Origin: Verrucosispora sp. WMMD573
GTDB lineage: Bacteria > Actinomycetota > Actinomycetes > Mycobacteriales > Micromonosporaceae
Assembly: GCF_027497175.1 (NCBI RefSeq)
Contig: NZ_CP114901.1
Coordinates: forward strand, 4,340,001-4,404,000
Length of the DNA stretch: 64,000 bases
Direction of reading: 5' to 3'
Position 1 is the stretch's first letter, and each line of letters begins with the position of its first letter. Below the pieces are notes generated by a model. It had not been told where the DNA came from and did not search any database. It worked only from the letters and a program-made list of their open reading frames with translations. Both the position numbers and the translations under genes were made by a program. This document shows positions 1-10,261 of this stretch, in pieces.

Positions 1-2
1 AG

Positions 3-1211
3 CAGCACCGCGCCGACGCCATCGGGATGTCGGGCCTGCTGGTCAAGAGCACCGTCATCATGAAGGAGAACCTGGTCGAGATGGCGTCGCGCGGGGTCGC
101 GGAGCGCTGGCCGGTCCTGCTCGGCGGCGCGGCGCTGACCCGGGCGTACGTCGAGGACGACCTGCGGTCGATGTTCCCCGGCCAGGTGCACTACGCCCGC
201 GACGCCTTCGAGGGGCTGTCCCTGATGGACCGGGTGATGGCCGCGAAGCGCGGCGGTGCCCCGGTGGTGGACGCCGAGCGGGAGGCGGCCCTCGCGGCCC
301 GGCGGGCCCGCCGGGAACGGCAGCGCGCGGTCGTCGCCGAGTCGCTGCCGGAGTTGCACGACACCTCGGTACGCTCCGACGTCGCGGTCGGCGTTCCGGT
401 GCCGGTCGCACCGTTCCACGGCACCCGGGTGGTCAAGGGGGTGCCGTTGGCCGACTACGCGGCGCTGCTGGATGAGCGGGCCACTTTCATGGGCCAGTGG
501 GGGCTGCGCGGTGCGCGCGGCGGCAAGGGCCCGTCGTACGAGGAACTTGTGGAGACCGAGGGTCGGCCGAGGCTGCGTTACTGGCTGGACCGGCTGATCG
601 CCGACCAGGTGTTGGAGGCGGCCGTGGTGTACGGCTACTTCCCGGCCTACTCGGAGGGCAACGACCTGGTCGTCCTGGACGAGAACGGGCACGCCGAGCG
701 GGCCCGATTCACGTTCCCCCGGCAGCGGCAGGAGCGCCGGCTCTGCCTGGCCGACTTCTTCCGCCCGCGCGGCGACGACCTGGACGTGGTCGCGTTGCAG
801 CTGGTCACCGTCGGCCAGCCGGTCAGCGAGTACGCGGCGAAGCTGTTCGCCCGCAACGAGTACCGCGACTACCTGGAGGTGCACGGGCTGTCGGTGCAGC
901 TCACCGAGGCCCTCGCCGAGTACTGGCACAAGCGGGTCCGGGCCGAGCTGCGGCTGCCCGACGGCCGTACCGTCGCCGACGACGACCCGGCCGACCTGGC
1001 CGGCCTGCTGCGCACCGACTACCGGGGTTGCCGGTACGCCTTCGGCTACCCGGCCTGCCCCGACCTGGAGGACCGGGCGAAGATCGTGGAGCTGCTCGGT
1101 GCCGAACGGATCGGGGTGCAGCTGTCGGAGGAGTTCCAGCTGATGCCGGAGCAGGCCACCGACGCCATCGTCGTCCACCACCCCGAGGCCAGCTACTTCA
1201 ACGCCAAGTAG
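3..1211 (+). CDS. metH: Cobalamin-dependent methionine synthase, C-terminal part (5' truncated by window)
   Basis: This enzyme transfers a methyl group from methyltetrahydrofolate to homocysteine through bound cobalamin, in the cytoplasm. The gene runs in from before the window and 402 residues are visible. They start inside the B12-binding domain: ADAIGMSGLLVKST is the loop that follows the cobalamin-binding region. The AdoMet-activation domain comes next, with the motifs YGYFPAYSEGNDL, RRLCLADFF and, near the end, CRYAFGYPACPDLEDR, which binds S-adenosylmethionine during reactivation. The protein ends EASYFNAK. The open frame continues to the first base of the window with no start codon, so the true start lies outside. 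The nearby B12 riboswitch in front of nrdA is consistent with a cobalamin-using organism. The family call is near certain from the motifs. Confidence 0.95.
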   Translation, partial: QHRADAIGMSGLLVKSTVIMKENLVEMASRGVAERWPVLLGGAALTRAYVEDDLRSMFPGQVHYARDAFEGLSLMDRVMAAKRGGAPVVDAEREAALAARRARRERQRAVVAESLPELHDTSVRSDVAVGVPVPVAPFHGTRVVKGVPLADYAALLDERATFMGQWGLRGARGGKGPSYEELVETEGRPRLRYWLDRLIADQVLEAAVVYGYFPAYSEGNDLVVLDENGHAERARFTFPRQRQERRLCLADFFRPRGDDLDVVALQLVTVGQPVSEYAAKLFARNEYRDYLEVHGLSVQLTEALAEYWHKRVRAELRLPDGRTVADDDPADLAGLLRTDYRGCRYAFGYPACPDLEDRAKIVELLGAERIGVQLSEEFQLMPEQATDAIVVHHPEASYFNAK

Positions 1212-1439
1212 CCGTACAGGACAGCCGGGCCGGCCAGGAGCAGACTCTGTTGCGGTCGGCCTCCACCGCCGACATCATCCGTTCTGCCGGGGCGGATGGG
1301 TGGTGTCGCCTCGCCGGCATGGCCCGGTCGCGTGTCGGCCGCTGTCGTGGCGTGCCGCTGCTGAGTAATGTCGACTGTGGCGGCCCGCCGGTATTGAGGA
1401 CGGTTGGCCAGCCGTGGTCCTCCACGCGGGAGCAACACC

Positions 1440-2582
1440 ATGCCACCACGCGCACCCACCATCGTCGACCCGCGATTCCCAGCTGAGCTGGCCCGGCTAC
1501 GCCGTGAGCGTGGCCTGTCGCTGCGCCAGCTGGCCGCAGCGGTGAGCCATGGCAAGAGCGTCATTCATCAGCTGGAGACAGGGCAGACCCGCCCAGCCGT
1601 CGACGTCGCCGTCCGCCTCGATGACGCGCTGGCCGCCGGTGGTGCGCTCGCCGCCATGGTCGTTGACGTTCCCGACGGCGACCGGCGGGCTGCCTACGTC
1701 GCCGCGCATCCGGGCCGTGTAGATCTGGCCGGGGTTCGCATCCTGGGCGACGTGCTCGCCGGATACCGGCGGCTGGAGGACTCCATCGGCGCCGCAGCCG
1801 TCCTACCGCCCGTACGCGTCCAACTCGACACGATCGTGTCGCTGCTGCGCGAGGCTGGCCACCAGGTGCGGCCGGCGGTGGTCGACATGGCTGCGCAATG
1901 GGCGCAGTTCGCCGGTTGGCTCGGTATCGCCAACGGTGACGACCGAACCGCCCGCGTGTGGCTGGATCGCAGTCTGCAGTGGTCCACAGAGGCCAGCAAC
2001 GCCGACCTGACGGCGACCGTGCTGTCCTTCCAGGGGCACCGGGCGGAGGGCCGCGGCGACCTGCCAGCGATGATCGGGCTGTCCCGGGCCGCCCGGGATG
2101 ATCCACGAGCCAACACGGCGTTGCGCGCGTACTCCGCCGGCCAGGAGGCGCGTGGGCTGGCCATGGCTGGGGCGTGCCCGACCGACGTGCGGCAGATGCT
2201 CACGCAAGCCGCCGACCTGGCCACCGAGGCGGCAGAGACGCCACTGCCCGCGTGGGGATACTGGTACACCCCGGCCTTCTACGCGGTACAGCAGGGCATC
2301 GTGTGGCGGTACTTGGGCGATCGTGACGCGCGGGCCAACGACCGGGCCGTCGAGCTGTTGACCGCAGGCACAACGGGGGTGGACGAGACGGCCGAGAGCG
2401 CCGACTGGCACGGCGGGCACCTCGTGCACCTGGCCATCGCCCACGGCCGGGCCGGGGACAGTGGCTCGGCGCAGCGGGTGCTGGAGGAGGCACGGTCCAT
2501 CGCGGTGTCAACGGCCTCACGACGCCTGGCCGGACAGGTTGACGCAGCTGTCCGCGACTTGGGTCTGTCCGTCAACCCGTAG
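1440..2582 (+). CDS. XRE-family helix-turn-helix regulator with TPR-like C-terminal region
   Basis: The 380-residue protein has an N-terminal XRE helix-turn-helix (about residues 10-60, including LRRERGLSLRQLAAAVSHG and HQLETGQTRPAV) and a long alanine-rich helical region that looks like the TPR-type ligand or protein interaction domain of actinomycete XRE regulators. The ATG at 1440 follows GGGAG at a good distance, so it is preferred over a TTG 36 bases upstream. Two small genes follow on the same strand; this trio recurs in Micromonosporaceae. The regulated target and the signal are unknown. Confidence 0.8.
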   Translation: MPPRAPTIVDPRFPAELARLRRERGLSLRQLAAAVSHGKSVIHQLETGQTRPAVDVAVRLDDALAAGGALAAMVVDVPDGDRRAAYVAAHPGRVDLAGVRILGDVLAGYRRLEDSIGAAAVLPPVRVQLDTIVSLLREAGHQVRPAVVDMAAQWAQFAGWLGIANGDDRTARVWLDRSLQWSTEASNADLTATVLSFQGHRAEGRGDLPAMIGLSRAARDDPRANTALRAYSAGQEARGLAMAGACPTDVRQMLTQAADLATEAAETPLPAWGYWYTPAFYAVQQGIVWRYLGDRDARANDRAVELLTAGTTGVDETAESADWHGGHLVHLAIAHGRAGDSGSAQRVLEEARSIAVSTASRRLAGQVDAAVRDLGLSVNP

Positions 2583-2635
2583 CGGACACCAAGCCTCTGA
2601 CCTGGGCACACGCCGTCATCGCACGCTGTTTGTGG

Positions 2636-2848
2636 GTGGCGGTGGTGTTCCCCCGTGCAGCGCCGTCAGCCCCTTACGACCTGGCGGAGGTGGCGGCGGT
2701 GGGCGTGTGGCGCAGATTTCGGTGGTGGCTGCGGCGGCGGTCCGTGCCGCCGGTCGGCACCGGGCAACGGTGGCAGGAAATCGAGCAGGACGCGGCCCGG
2801 CGACGCCTGCTCGATCAGGCGCGGCGTAACGCGCGGTGGCCGGCATGA
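2636..2848 (+). CDS. Small basic hypothetical protein
   Basis: A short protein of about 70 residues, rich in Arg and Trp in the middle (RRFRWWLRRR), with an acidic-basic helical tail (QEIEQDAARRRLLDQARR). Its stop codon overlaps the ATG of the next gene in an ATGA junction, which supports translation as part of a small operon. The start is uncertain: TTG at 2630 and GTG at 2636, 2642 or 2645 are all in frame and none has a clear ribosome site. No known domain was recognised. Confidence 0.45.
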   Translation: MAVVFPRAAPSAPYDLAEVAAVGVWRRFRWWLRRRSVPPVGTGQRWQEIEQDAARRRLLDQARRNARWPA

Positions 2849-3177
2849 CCGGGCGACCCGTGCGCTACCGCGACGCTATGGCCGCTGAGGCGATCCGGAT
2901 CGGCCGCGCTGTCGACGCCCTGCCCGGCCGCCTCTGCGACCAACACCTACCGCGCCGGCCGCAGTGGACGTGCGGCACCTGCGACGGCGAACCGGTATGG
3001 CCGTGCGCTCCGGCGCGGGTACGGCTCGGTGAGGCGTACGGCCGGGATCGCATCGGGCTGTCGATGTACGTGGGCGCGCTGCTCACGGCCGCGCTGGATG
3101 ACATGCCGGCCGCCGATCCGGGCGAACTCACCACCCGGTTCACCGCCTGGACGCGGTGCTCCTGCGGGCCGCCGTAG
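2845..3177 (+). CDS. Small Cys-rich conserved actinomycete protein downstream of an XRE regulator
   Basis: The protein has 110 residues. It carries CDQHLPRRPQWTCGTCDGEP and WPCAPARVRL in its first half; the spaced cysteines and histidine (C..H, CGTC, C) could bind a metal such as zinc, which is an inference. The second half is a helix containing YVGALLTAALDDMP. Proteins of this type sit behind XRE regulators in many actinomycetes and are sometimes loosely labelled flavin reductase, which this sequence does not support. The ATG at 2845 overlaps the preceding stop, indicating coupled translation; an in-frame GTG at 2836 is less likely. Confidence 0.65.
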   Translation: MTGRPVRYRDAMAAEAIRIGRAVDALPGRLCDQHLPRRPQWTCGTCDGEPVWPCAPARVRLGEAYGRDRIGLSMYVGALLTAALDDMPAADPGELTTRFTAWTRCSCGPP

Positions 3178-3284
3178 TATGCCGCCGTTTCCTCAGCGTG
3201 GCGTTCCGGTAGGCGACTTCGGTGAGTTGTTCGGAGCTGCGTGTGACATCCGTTGTGAGACACGCCGACACACCATCTGGTGTC

Positions 3285-3312
3285 TTGCGTTCGCGGGCCG
3301 CCCATATATGGT
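3285..3312 (+). promoter_or_regulatory. Probable promoter of the nrdAB riboswitch transcript
   Basis: TTGCGT (3285-3290) and TATGGT (3307-3312) are separated by 16 bases and end about 10 bases before the 5' edge of the cobalamin riboswitch, as expected for the promoter that makes the riboswitch leader. The upstream stretch from 3178 holds no recognisable gene. Confidence 0.45.
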
Positions 3313-3321
3313 GTCACTCGT

Positions 3322-3500
3322 AGCTGGTTCGGGCGCCCATCCGGGGCGGTCGAGGCAAGAGGGAACCTGGTGGAAATCCGGGGCTGCCCCGCAGCGGTGA
3401 GTGGGAACGACAGCCGTCACACAGCACTGGGTTCCGGCCTGGGAAGCGACGGCCAGTAGGAGCGCGAGAGCACGCCCACGAGTCCGAAGACCTGCCAGCA
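3322..3500 (+). ncRNA. Cobalamin riboswitch controlling nrdAB
   Basis: The leader carries the conserved core of the adenosylcobalamin riboswitch in the right order: a 5' strand around GCTGGTTCGGGCG, the GGGAA then GGTGGAAATCCGGGGC segment, the B12 box GCCCCGCAGCGGTGA (about 3384-3398), and the closing GTCCGAAGACCTGCC element (about 3482-3496). It lies about 140 bases upstream of nrdA. In streptomycetes the same element represses the class I reductase when B12 is available, because the B12-dependent class II enzyme can take over; the same logic is inferred here. Confidence 0.93.
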
Positions 3501-3638
3501 CGCCGCCCGCACTCGTGGGCGGCGGCCGCAGGCCGCGTGGGACGGCCGACGCCATGGACGGGCCGTGCCGCCTGCGCGGATCCCGTGGCGTCCTCCCGCG
3601 TGTCCGAGGCCCTCGGTAGACGGCGCGAGGAGAGAGAC

Positions 3639-6029
3639 GTGACGGTCGTGCGGGAGAAGCCGGACTCCGACCCAGGTGTGTCGGAGCAGCGCCGGCAGGT
3701 GATGCAGGTCCGTAAGCGCAACGGGGACGCCGAGCCGGTTGACGTCAACAAGATCGTCCGTGCGGTGGAGCGGTGGGTGGCCGACCTGGACGAGGTCGAT
3801 CCGCTGCGGGTGGCCACGAAGACCATCAGCGGACTGTACGACGGTGCCACCACCGCCGAGTTGGACAAGCTGTCTATCCAGACGGCCGCCGAGCTGATCG
3901 GTGCGGAGCCGCAGTACTCGAAGCTGGCGGCGCGGCTGCTGGCCGCGTACGTGGACAAGGAGGTCCGTGGGCAGCAGGTGGCCAGCTTCAGCCAGTCCAT
4001 CCGGTACGCGCACGGCCTCGGGCTGATCGGGGACGCGACCGCCGCGTTCGTGGCCCGCAACGCGCGCAAGCTGGACGACGCGGTCGACCCGGACGGTGAC
4101 CTGCGGTTCGAGTACTTCGGGCTGCGCACCGTCGCGGACCGGTACCTGCTGCGGCATCCGCAGACCCGCGAGGTGGTGGAGACGCCGCAGTACTGGCTGT
4201 TGCGGGTGGCCTGCGGGCTGTCGCAGACACCGGGTGAGGCGATCGGGTTCTACCGGTTGATGTCGAGTCTGGCGTACCTGCCGAGTTCACCGACGCTGTT
4301 CAACTCGGGCACCCGGCACACCCAGATGTCGTCGTGTTTCCTGGTGGACTCGCCGCGCGACGAACTCGACTCGATCTACGAGCGTTACCACCAGGTGGCG
4401 AAACTGTCGAAGTTCTCCGGCGGCATCGGCATCTCCTGGTCACGGGTCCGGGGACGCGGCGCGTTGATCCGGGGCACCAACGGCCGCTCCAACGGCATCG
4501 TGCCGTTCCTCAAAACCCTCGACGCCGGGGTGGCGGCGGTCAACCAGGGTGGCCGGCGCAAGGGCGCGGCCTGCGTGTACCTGGAGCCGTGGCACCCGGA
4601 CATCGAGGAGTTCCTGGAGCTGCGGGACAACACCGGGGAGGAGTCCCGGCGTACCCACAACCTGAACCTGGCCAACTGGATTCCGGACGAGTTCATGCGG
4701 CGGGTCGAGGCCGACGGCGACTGGTCGCTGATCGACCCGTCGGACGCGCCGGAGCTGCCGGACCTGTTCGGCGAGGCGTTCGACGAGGCGTACCGGGCGG
4801 CGGAGAAGAAGGCCGTCCGGACGGTCAAGGCCCGCGATCTCTACGGCCGGATGATGCGTACGCTCGCGCAGACCGGCAACGGGTGGATGACGTTCAAGGA
4901 CGCGGCGAACCGGCTGTCCAACCAGACCGGTGCGCCCGGCAACACGATCCACCTGTCGAACCTGTGCACGGAGATCCTGGAGGTCAACAGCGACACCGAG
5001 ACGGCGGTGTGCAACCTGGGTTCGGTGAACCTGGGCGCGCACGTCACCGCCGACGGCGTGGACTGGGAGAAGCTGCGCGCGACGGTACGCACGGCTGTGG
5101 TGTTCCTCGACCGGGTGATCGACATCAACTACTACCCGGCCGAGCAGACGGCGGTGTCGAATCCGCGTTGGCGTCCGGTCGGGCTCGGGCTGATGGGTCT
5201 GCAGGACGCGTTGTTCACGCTGCGGCTGCCGTTCGACTCGGCGTCGGCGCGGGAGCTGTCCACCCGGGTGCAGGAGGAGATCTTCCTGACCGCGCTGGAG
5301 ACGTCGGCCGGGCTGGCGGAGCGGTTCGGCCCGCATCCGGCGTACGCCGAAACCCGCGCCGCGAAGGGTGAGTTGCATCCCGACCTGTGGGGCGCGGAGG
5401 TGACGCAGGCGTCGCGGTGGACCGCGCTGCGGGAGCAGATCGCCCGCCACGGCCTGCGCAACTCGCTGCTGGTGGCGATCGCGCCGACCGCCACGATCGC
5501 GTCGATCGCCGGGTGCTACGAGTGCATCGAGCCGCAGGTGTCCAACCTGTTCAAGCGGGAGACGATGTCCGGCGAGTTCCTCCAAATCAACACGTACCTG
5601 GTCCGGGAGTTGAAGGCACGCGGACTGTGGACGGCGTCGATCCGGGAGCAGATCAAGCGGGCCGAGGGGTCGGTGCAGGGCATCGCCGAGCTGCCGGCGG
5701 AGGTGCGGGAGCTGTTCCGCACCGCGTGGGAGCTGCCGCAGCGGGCGCTCGTCGACCTGGCGGCCGCCCGCGCTCCGTTCATCGACCAGTCGCAGTCGCT
5801 GAACCTGTTCCTGAGCGCGCCGACCATCGGCAAGCTCTCCTCGATGTACCTGTACGCCTGGAAGGCCGGGCTGAAAACCACCTACTACCTGCGGTCGCGT
5901 CCGGCGACCCGGATCCAGCAGGCCACCGTCGCCGTCACCCCGACGGTCAAGCCGATCGTCGCGGTCAGCGACGACGAGGCGCTGGCCTGCTCCCTGGAAA
6001 ACCCCGAGAGCTGCGAGGCGTGCCAGTGA
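3639..6029 (+). CDS. nrdA: Class Ia ribonucleoside-diphosphate reductase alpha subunit
   Basis: The large subunit reduces ribonucleoside diphosphates to deoxyribonucleotides together with NrdB. The GTG at 3639 follows GGAGAGAG and gives 796 residues; an upstream GTG at 3537 lacks such support. An N-terminal ATP-cone (MQVRKRNGDAEPVDVNKIV) suggests dATP control of overall activity. The catalytic core shows the redox cysteine in SPTLFNSGTRHTQMSSC, the N-x-C-x-E thiyl and acid motif LSNLCTEI, and its partner cysteine in AVCNLGSVNLG. The C-terminal CEAC pair is the thioredoxin-reduced shuttle. Expression is expected to be controlled by the cobalamin riboswitch upstream, and nrdB overlaps its stop codon. 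Confidence 0.96.
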   Translation: MTVVREKPDSDPGVSEQRRQVMQVRKRNGDAEPVDVNKIVRAVERWVADLDEVDPLRVATKTISGLYDGATTAELDKLSIQTAAELIGAEPQYSKLAARLLAAYVDKEVRGQQVASFSQSIRYAHGLGLIGDATAAFVARNARKLDDAVDPDGDLRFEYFGLRTVADRYLLRHPQTREVVETPQYWLLRVACGLSQTPGEAIGFYRLMSSLAYLPSSPTLFNSGTRHTQMSSCFLVDSPRDELDSIYERYHQVAKLSKFSGGIGISWSRVRGRGALIRGTNGRSNGIVPFLKTLDAGVAAVNQGGRRKGAACVYLEPWHPDIEEFLELRDNTGEESRRTHNLNLANWIPDEFMRRVEADGDWSLIDPSDAPELPDLFGEAFDEAYRAAEKKAVRTVKARDLYGRMMRTLAQTGNGWMTFKDAANRLSNQTGAPGNTIHLSNLCTEILEVNSDTETAVCNLGSVNLGAHVTADGVDWEKLRATVRTAVVFLDRVIDINYYPAEQTAVSNPRWRPVGLGLMGLQDALFTLRLPFDSASARELSTRVQEEIFLTALETSAGLAERFGPHPAYAETRAAKGELHPDLWGAEVTQASRWTALREQIARHGLRNSLLVAIAPTATIASIAGCYECIEPQVSNLFKRETMSGEFLQINTYLVRELKARGLWTASIREQIKRAEGSVQGIAELPAEVRELFRTAWELPQRALVDLAAARAPFIDQSQSLNLFLSAPTIGKLSSMYLYAWKAGLKTTYYLRSRPATRIQQATVAVTPTVKPIVAVSDDEALACSLENPESCEACQ

Positions 6030-7060
6030 CCACTGTTTCCGAACCCGACACCGGCCAGCGACAGATGCTGCTCGACCCCGGCATGGACCTGACGCTGCGG
6101 CCCATGCGCTATCCGCAGTTCTTCGACAGGTTCAAGGACGCCATCAAGAACACCTGGACCGTCGAGGAGGTCGACCTGCACTCAGACCTCGCCGACCTGG
6201 CCAAGCTGTCCCCGGCGGAGCAGCACCTGGTGTCCCGACTGGTCGCGTTCTTCGCCACCGGCGACACCATCGTCGCCAACAACCTCGTGCTCAACCTCTA
6301 CCAGCACGTCAACTCGCCGGAGGGACGGCTCTACCTGTCCCGGCAGCTGTTCGAGGAGGCGGTGCACGTCCAGTTCTACCTGAACCTCCTGGACACCTAC
6401 GTGCCGGACGAGCGGGAACGGTTCGCGGCGTTCGCGGCGGTGGAGAACATCCCGTCGATCGCCCGCAAGGCCGAGTTCTGCTTCAAATGGATCGACTCCA
6501 TCTTTGAGCTGCGGGAGTTGAGGACCCGCGAGGACCGGCGGTCGTTCCTGCTGAACCTGATCTGCTTCGCCGCCTGCATCGAGGGACTGTTCTTCTACGG
6601 CGCCTTCGCCTACGTGTACTTCCTCCGGTCCCGGGGCCTGCTGCACGGCCTTGCCTCGGGTACCAACTGGGTGTTCCGGGACGAGTCGATGCACATGGCG
6701 TTCGCCTTCGACGTGGTCGACACCGTACGCGCCGAGGAGCCGGACCTCTTCGACGCCGAGATGGAGCAGCAGGTCCGGGACATGCTGGCCGAGGCCGTCG
6801 AGTGCGAGGTGCAGTTCGCCGCCGACCTGCTCGAACAGGGCGTGTCCGGGCTGTCCCTGGCCGACATGCGCGAATATCTCCAGCACGTCGCCGACCGCCG
6901 GCTGGCACAGTTGGAGATCGAACCGCTGTACGGGTCGAAGAATCCGTTCGCCTTCATGGAGTTGCAGGACGTGCAGGAGCTGTCCAACTTCTTCGAACGG
7001 CGGGTGTCGGCCTATCAGGTCGGAGTCACCGGCACTGTCGCCTTCGACGACGACTTCTGA
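6026..7060 (+). CDS. nrdB: Class Ia ribonucleotide reductase beta subunit
   Basis: The 344-residue small subunit holds the di-iron tyrosyl-radical cofactor. Visible ligands include D80 in AFFATGDTIV and E111/H114 in EEAVHVQFY. Tyr118 falls four residues after His114, exactly where the radical tyrosine lies in class Ia enzymes, so it is a radical-tyrosine type and not a tyrosine-less variant. The GTG at 6026 overlaps the nrdA stop (GTGA), so the pair is translationally coupled. The gene faces the siderophore operon tail-to-tail. Confidence 0.95.
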   Translation: MTTVSEPDTGQRQMLLDPGMDLTLRPMRYPQFFDRFKDAIKNTWTVEEVDLHSDLADLAKLSPAEQHLVSRLVAFFATGDTIVANNLVLNLYQHVNSPEGRLYLSRQLFEEAVHVQFYLNLLDTYVPDERERFAAFAAVENIPSIARKAEFCFKWIDSIFELRELRTREDRRSFLLNLICFAACIEGLFFYGAFAYVYFLRSRGLLHGLASGTNWVFRDESMHMAFAFDVVDTVRAEEPDLFDAEMEQQVRDMLAEAVECEVQFAADLLEQGVSGLSLADMREYLQHVADRRLAQLEIEPLYGSKNPFAFMELQDVQELSNFFERRVSAYQVGVTGTVAFDDDF

Positions 7061-7233
7061 CGGCGGTCACATCCGCTGACCGGGTCCGGCTCGGCGCTGA
7101 TCGTGTCGATCATCGCCGGGCCGCCCCGGCCCGCAGGTCGTCTCAGACCCGGCCGGCGACCAGGCCCGGGTGTCGGCGTTCCTGTTTGCTCGTGGCGGCA
7201 CGCTCACTCATGCCGGCACTCCGCTTCGCTCGC

Positions 7234-8015
<782 letters not shown>

Positions 8016-8019
<4 letters not shown>

Positions 8020-9005
8020 GAGTCGGCCCCGAACCGCTGCACGATCCGCTCCAGGCCGTCGATCGACAGCGGGGTGGGCGGCTCGGTGAAGTTGAACAGC
8101 TGGGTCATCACGTTGCCGGCACGGACCGCGTTGAGCTTCTCGGCCCCGGGAAGACCGGTCAGGCCCTGCTCGACCGCGGCGGGATCGCCGTCGCTGTAGA
8201 GCAGGATCAGCACGTCGGGGTTACGGCCGAGCAGTTCCTCGACGGTGACCTCGAAGACCCGTTCCGGTGTGTCGCCGAAGACGTTGCGGAAGCCGGCCGC
8301 CGCCAGCTGTGGGTGGGCCATGCTGGCGGCGCCGTACGCGTACGTGGTGCCGCCGCCGACGGTCGGATACAGCACGGCGGCGGTACGACCGGAGGCCGCG
8401 CCCGCTGCGGCCTGGACCGTGGTCATCCGGTCCTTGAGCGCGCCTACCGCCGTGGCCGCCTGCGCCTCGCGGCCGAACACCCGACCGTAGGTCTCCAGCT
8501 GCCGGTAGATGTCGTCGAAGCTGGGGGTGGCGGTGTTGTCCGGGCACATGGCCGGCTCCTCCAGCAGCGGGATGTCCACGGCCGAGAGGGTGTCGCGGGA
8601 CAGGTTGTCGACCTCACCGAGCACCAGGTCGGGCTCCTGGCTGATCACCACCTCCTTGGAGATCTGGAGGTGCCCGCTGGTGTCGGTCTTGTCGGTCAGC
8701 AGGGGGATGCGGTCCAGTTCGGCGAGGGTCTCGGCGTCGTAGTACTCGCGGGGGTACTGCCCGGCCCGGGCGGTGACCCGGTCCAGCACGCCGAGCGCGT
8801 GCAGGTACGGCACGGCGGCGCTCTTGAGCAGGACGACCCGCTCCGGCGCGGCGTCTAAGGTCACCTCGACGCCGCAGTTGGTGACGGTGACCGGGTACCC
8901 CGGACCGGTCGCCGTCGGCTCGTCGGCGGCGGAACCGCCGCAGCCGGCGACCAGCAGCGCGAGAGTGGACGTGGCCGCGGTGACGGCGACACGGGTTGCC
9001 TTCAT
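8016..9005 (-). CDS. Iron-siderophore substrate-binding lipoprotein (FecB/FepB type)
   Basis: This is the extracellular receptor of the importer, tethered to the membrane by lipid. The N-terminus has a basic start, a hydrophobic stretch and the lipobox LLVAGC, then a type III periplasmic-binding fold with PERVVLL, ALGVLDRVTA, EPDLVLGEVD and NPDVLILLYSDG. The ATG at 9005 is preceded by GAGGAGC, so it is chosen over an ATG 18 bases upstream. The mature length of about 310 residues is normal for the family. The siderophore bound is presumably the one made by the same operon, which is an inference from position. Confidence 0.92.
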
Positions 9006-9030
9006 CGGTGCTCCTCGGCTCATCGGGCGC

Positions 9031-10128
9031 TCAGGCGCCGGTGGCGTGCAGACGACGGATCAGGACCAGCAGGAAGGGGGCGCCGAGCAGGGCGGTGATG
9101 ATGCCGATCGGGATCTCCTGGGGGGCCAGCAGCACCCGGGCCAGCACATCCGCCCAGACCAGCAGGATGGCGCCGAGCAGCGCGGCGACCGGCACCACGC
9201 GGACGTGTGGCGCGCCGACGATGCGGCGGGCCAGGTGCGGCACGACGAGGCCGACGAAGCCGATGCTGCCGGCGGCGGAGACCAGCACGCCGACACTGAG
9301 CGACACCAGCACGAGCAGCCGCAGGCGGAACCGGTCGGGCGACACGCCGAGCGTCTGCGCGGTCTCGTCACCGATGGCCAGCACGTCGAGCCGTCGTCCG
9401 ACGATGGTCAGGTAGCCGATCATGCCGCAGAGCACGACCGCGGCGACCAGCAGCAGGGCGTTCCACCGCGCCAGCCCGAGGGAGCCGAGGAGCCAGAACA
9501 TCACCGAGCGGGCTCCCTCGGCGGACCCCGAGGCGAAGATCAGGAAGCTGGTGGTGGCGTAGAGGGCGTAGCCGACGGCGACGCCGGACAGCAGCAGCCG
9601 GATCGAGGTCACCCGTCCGCCGCTGCGGGCGATCAGGAAGACCAGCAGCGACGCGCCGAGCGCGCCGAGGAAGGCGCTGCTGGACAGGGCGTACTGCCCG
9701 AAGCCGGCGCCCGCGCCGAACAGGATCGCGGCGGCGGCCCCGCTGGATGCGCCGGAGTTGATCCCGAGCAGGTACGGGTCGGCGAGCACGTTGCGCACCA
9801 TGGCCTGCAACGCCACCCCGCAGGCGGCCAGCCCGGCACCGACGAGCATGCCGAGCAGCACCCGGGGCAGCCGAACCTGCCAGACGATCGCCTCCTGCGG
9901 CGGCGTCCAGGTCACCTCGCCGGGCAGGCCGACGAGGTGATGCCCGATGATCCGCGCCACCGCCGCCGGCGGGATGCCGATCGCGCCGGACCCGACCGCG
10001 GCCACCCCGGTGAGGACCAGCGCGACGGTCAGCGCGACCAGCCAGATCCCGGTACGGCGGCGCTGCGCCGCGAGACCGAGCAGGTCCGGCCGGCTCTCGG
10101 GCTGGGCGGTGGCGGTCACCTCGCCCAT
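9031..10128 (-). CDS. Iron-siderophore ABC transporter permease (FecCD family)
   Basis: The 365-residue integral membrane protein has about ten hydrophobic segments and the FecCD hallmarks VRLPRVLLGMLVGAGLAACG, ALQAMVRNVLADPYLLGI and GSIGFVGLVVPHLARRI, with the coupling segment GDETAQTLG. The ATG at 10128 is preceded by AGGGGAG; the open frame extends further but without support. Only one permease gene is present, so the channel is probably a homodimer. It is followed closely by the binding protein and ATPase genes. Confidence 0.93.
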   Translation of the reverse strand: MGEVTATAQPESRPDLLGLAAQRRRTGIWLVALTVALVLTGVAAVGSGAIGIPPAAVARIIGHHLVGLPGEVTWTPPQEAIVWQVRLPRVLLGMLVGAGLAACGVALQAMVRNVLADPYLLGINSGASSGAAAAILFGAGAGFGQYALSSSAFLGALGASLLVFLIARSGGRVTSIRLLLSGVAVGYALYATTSFLIFASGSAEGARSVMFWLLGSLGLARWNALLLVAAVVLCGMIGYLTIVGRRLDVLAIGDETAQTLGVSPDRFRLRLLVLVSLSVGVLVSAAGSIGFVGLVVPHLARRIVGAPHVRVVPVAALLGAILLVWADVLARVLLAPQEIPIGIITALLGAPFLLVLIRRLHATGA

Positions 10129-10261
10129 CTGCACTCCCCTTGCTCTTGCAAAGATTTGGCAGGAAGCTACCAGCAAGATCAGGGCAGCGGAAAGCGGATG
10201 AGTCGTTGTTCACCACGTGATCGCCTCGCGACCTGCGACGTCGTCGCCGGAACGCGGCCCG

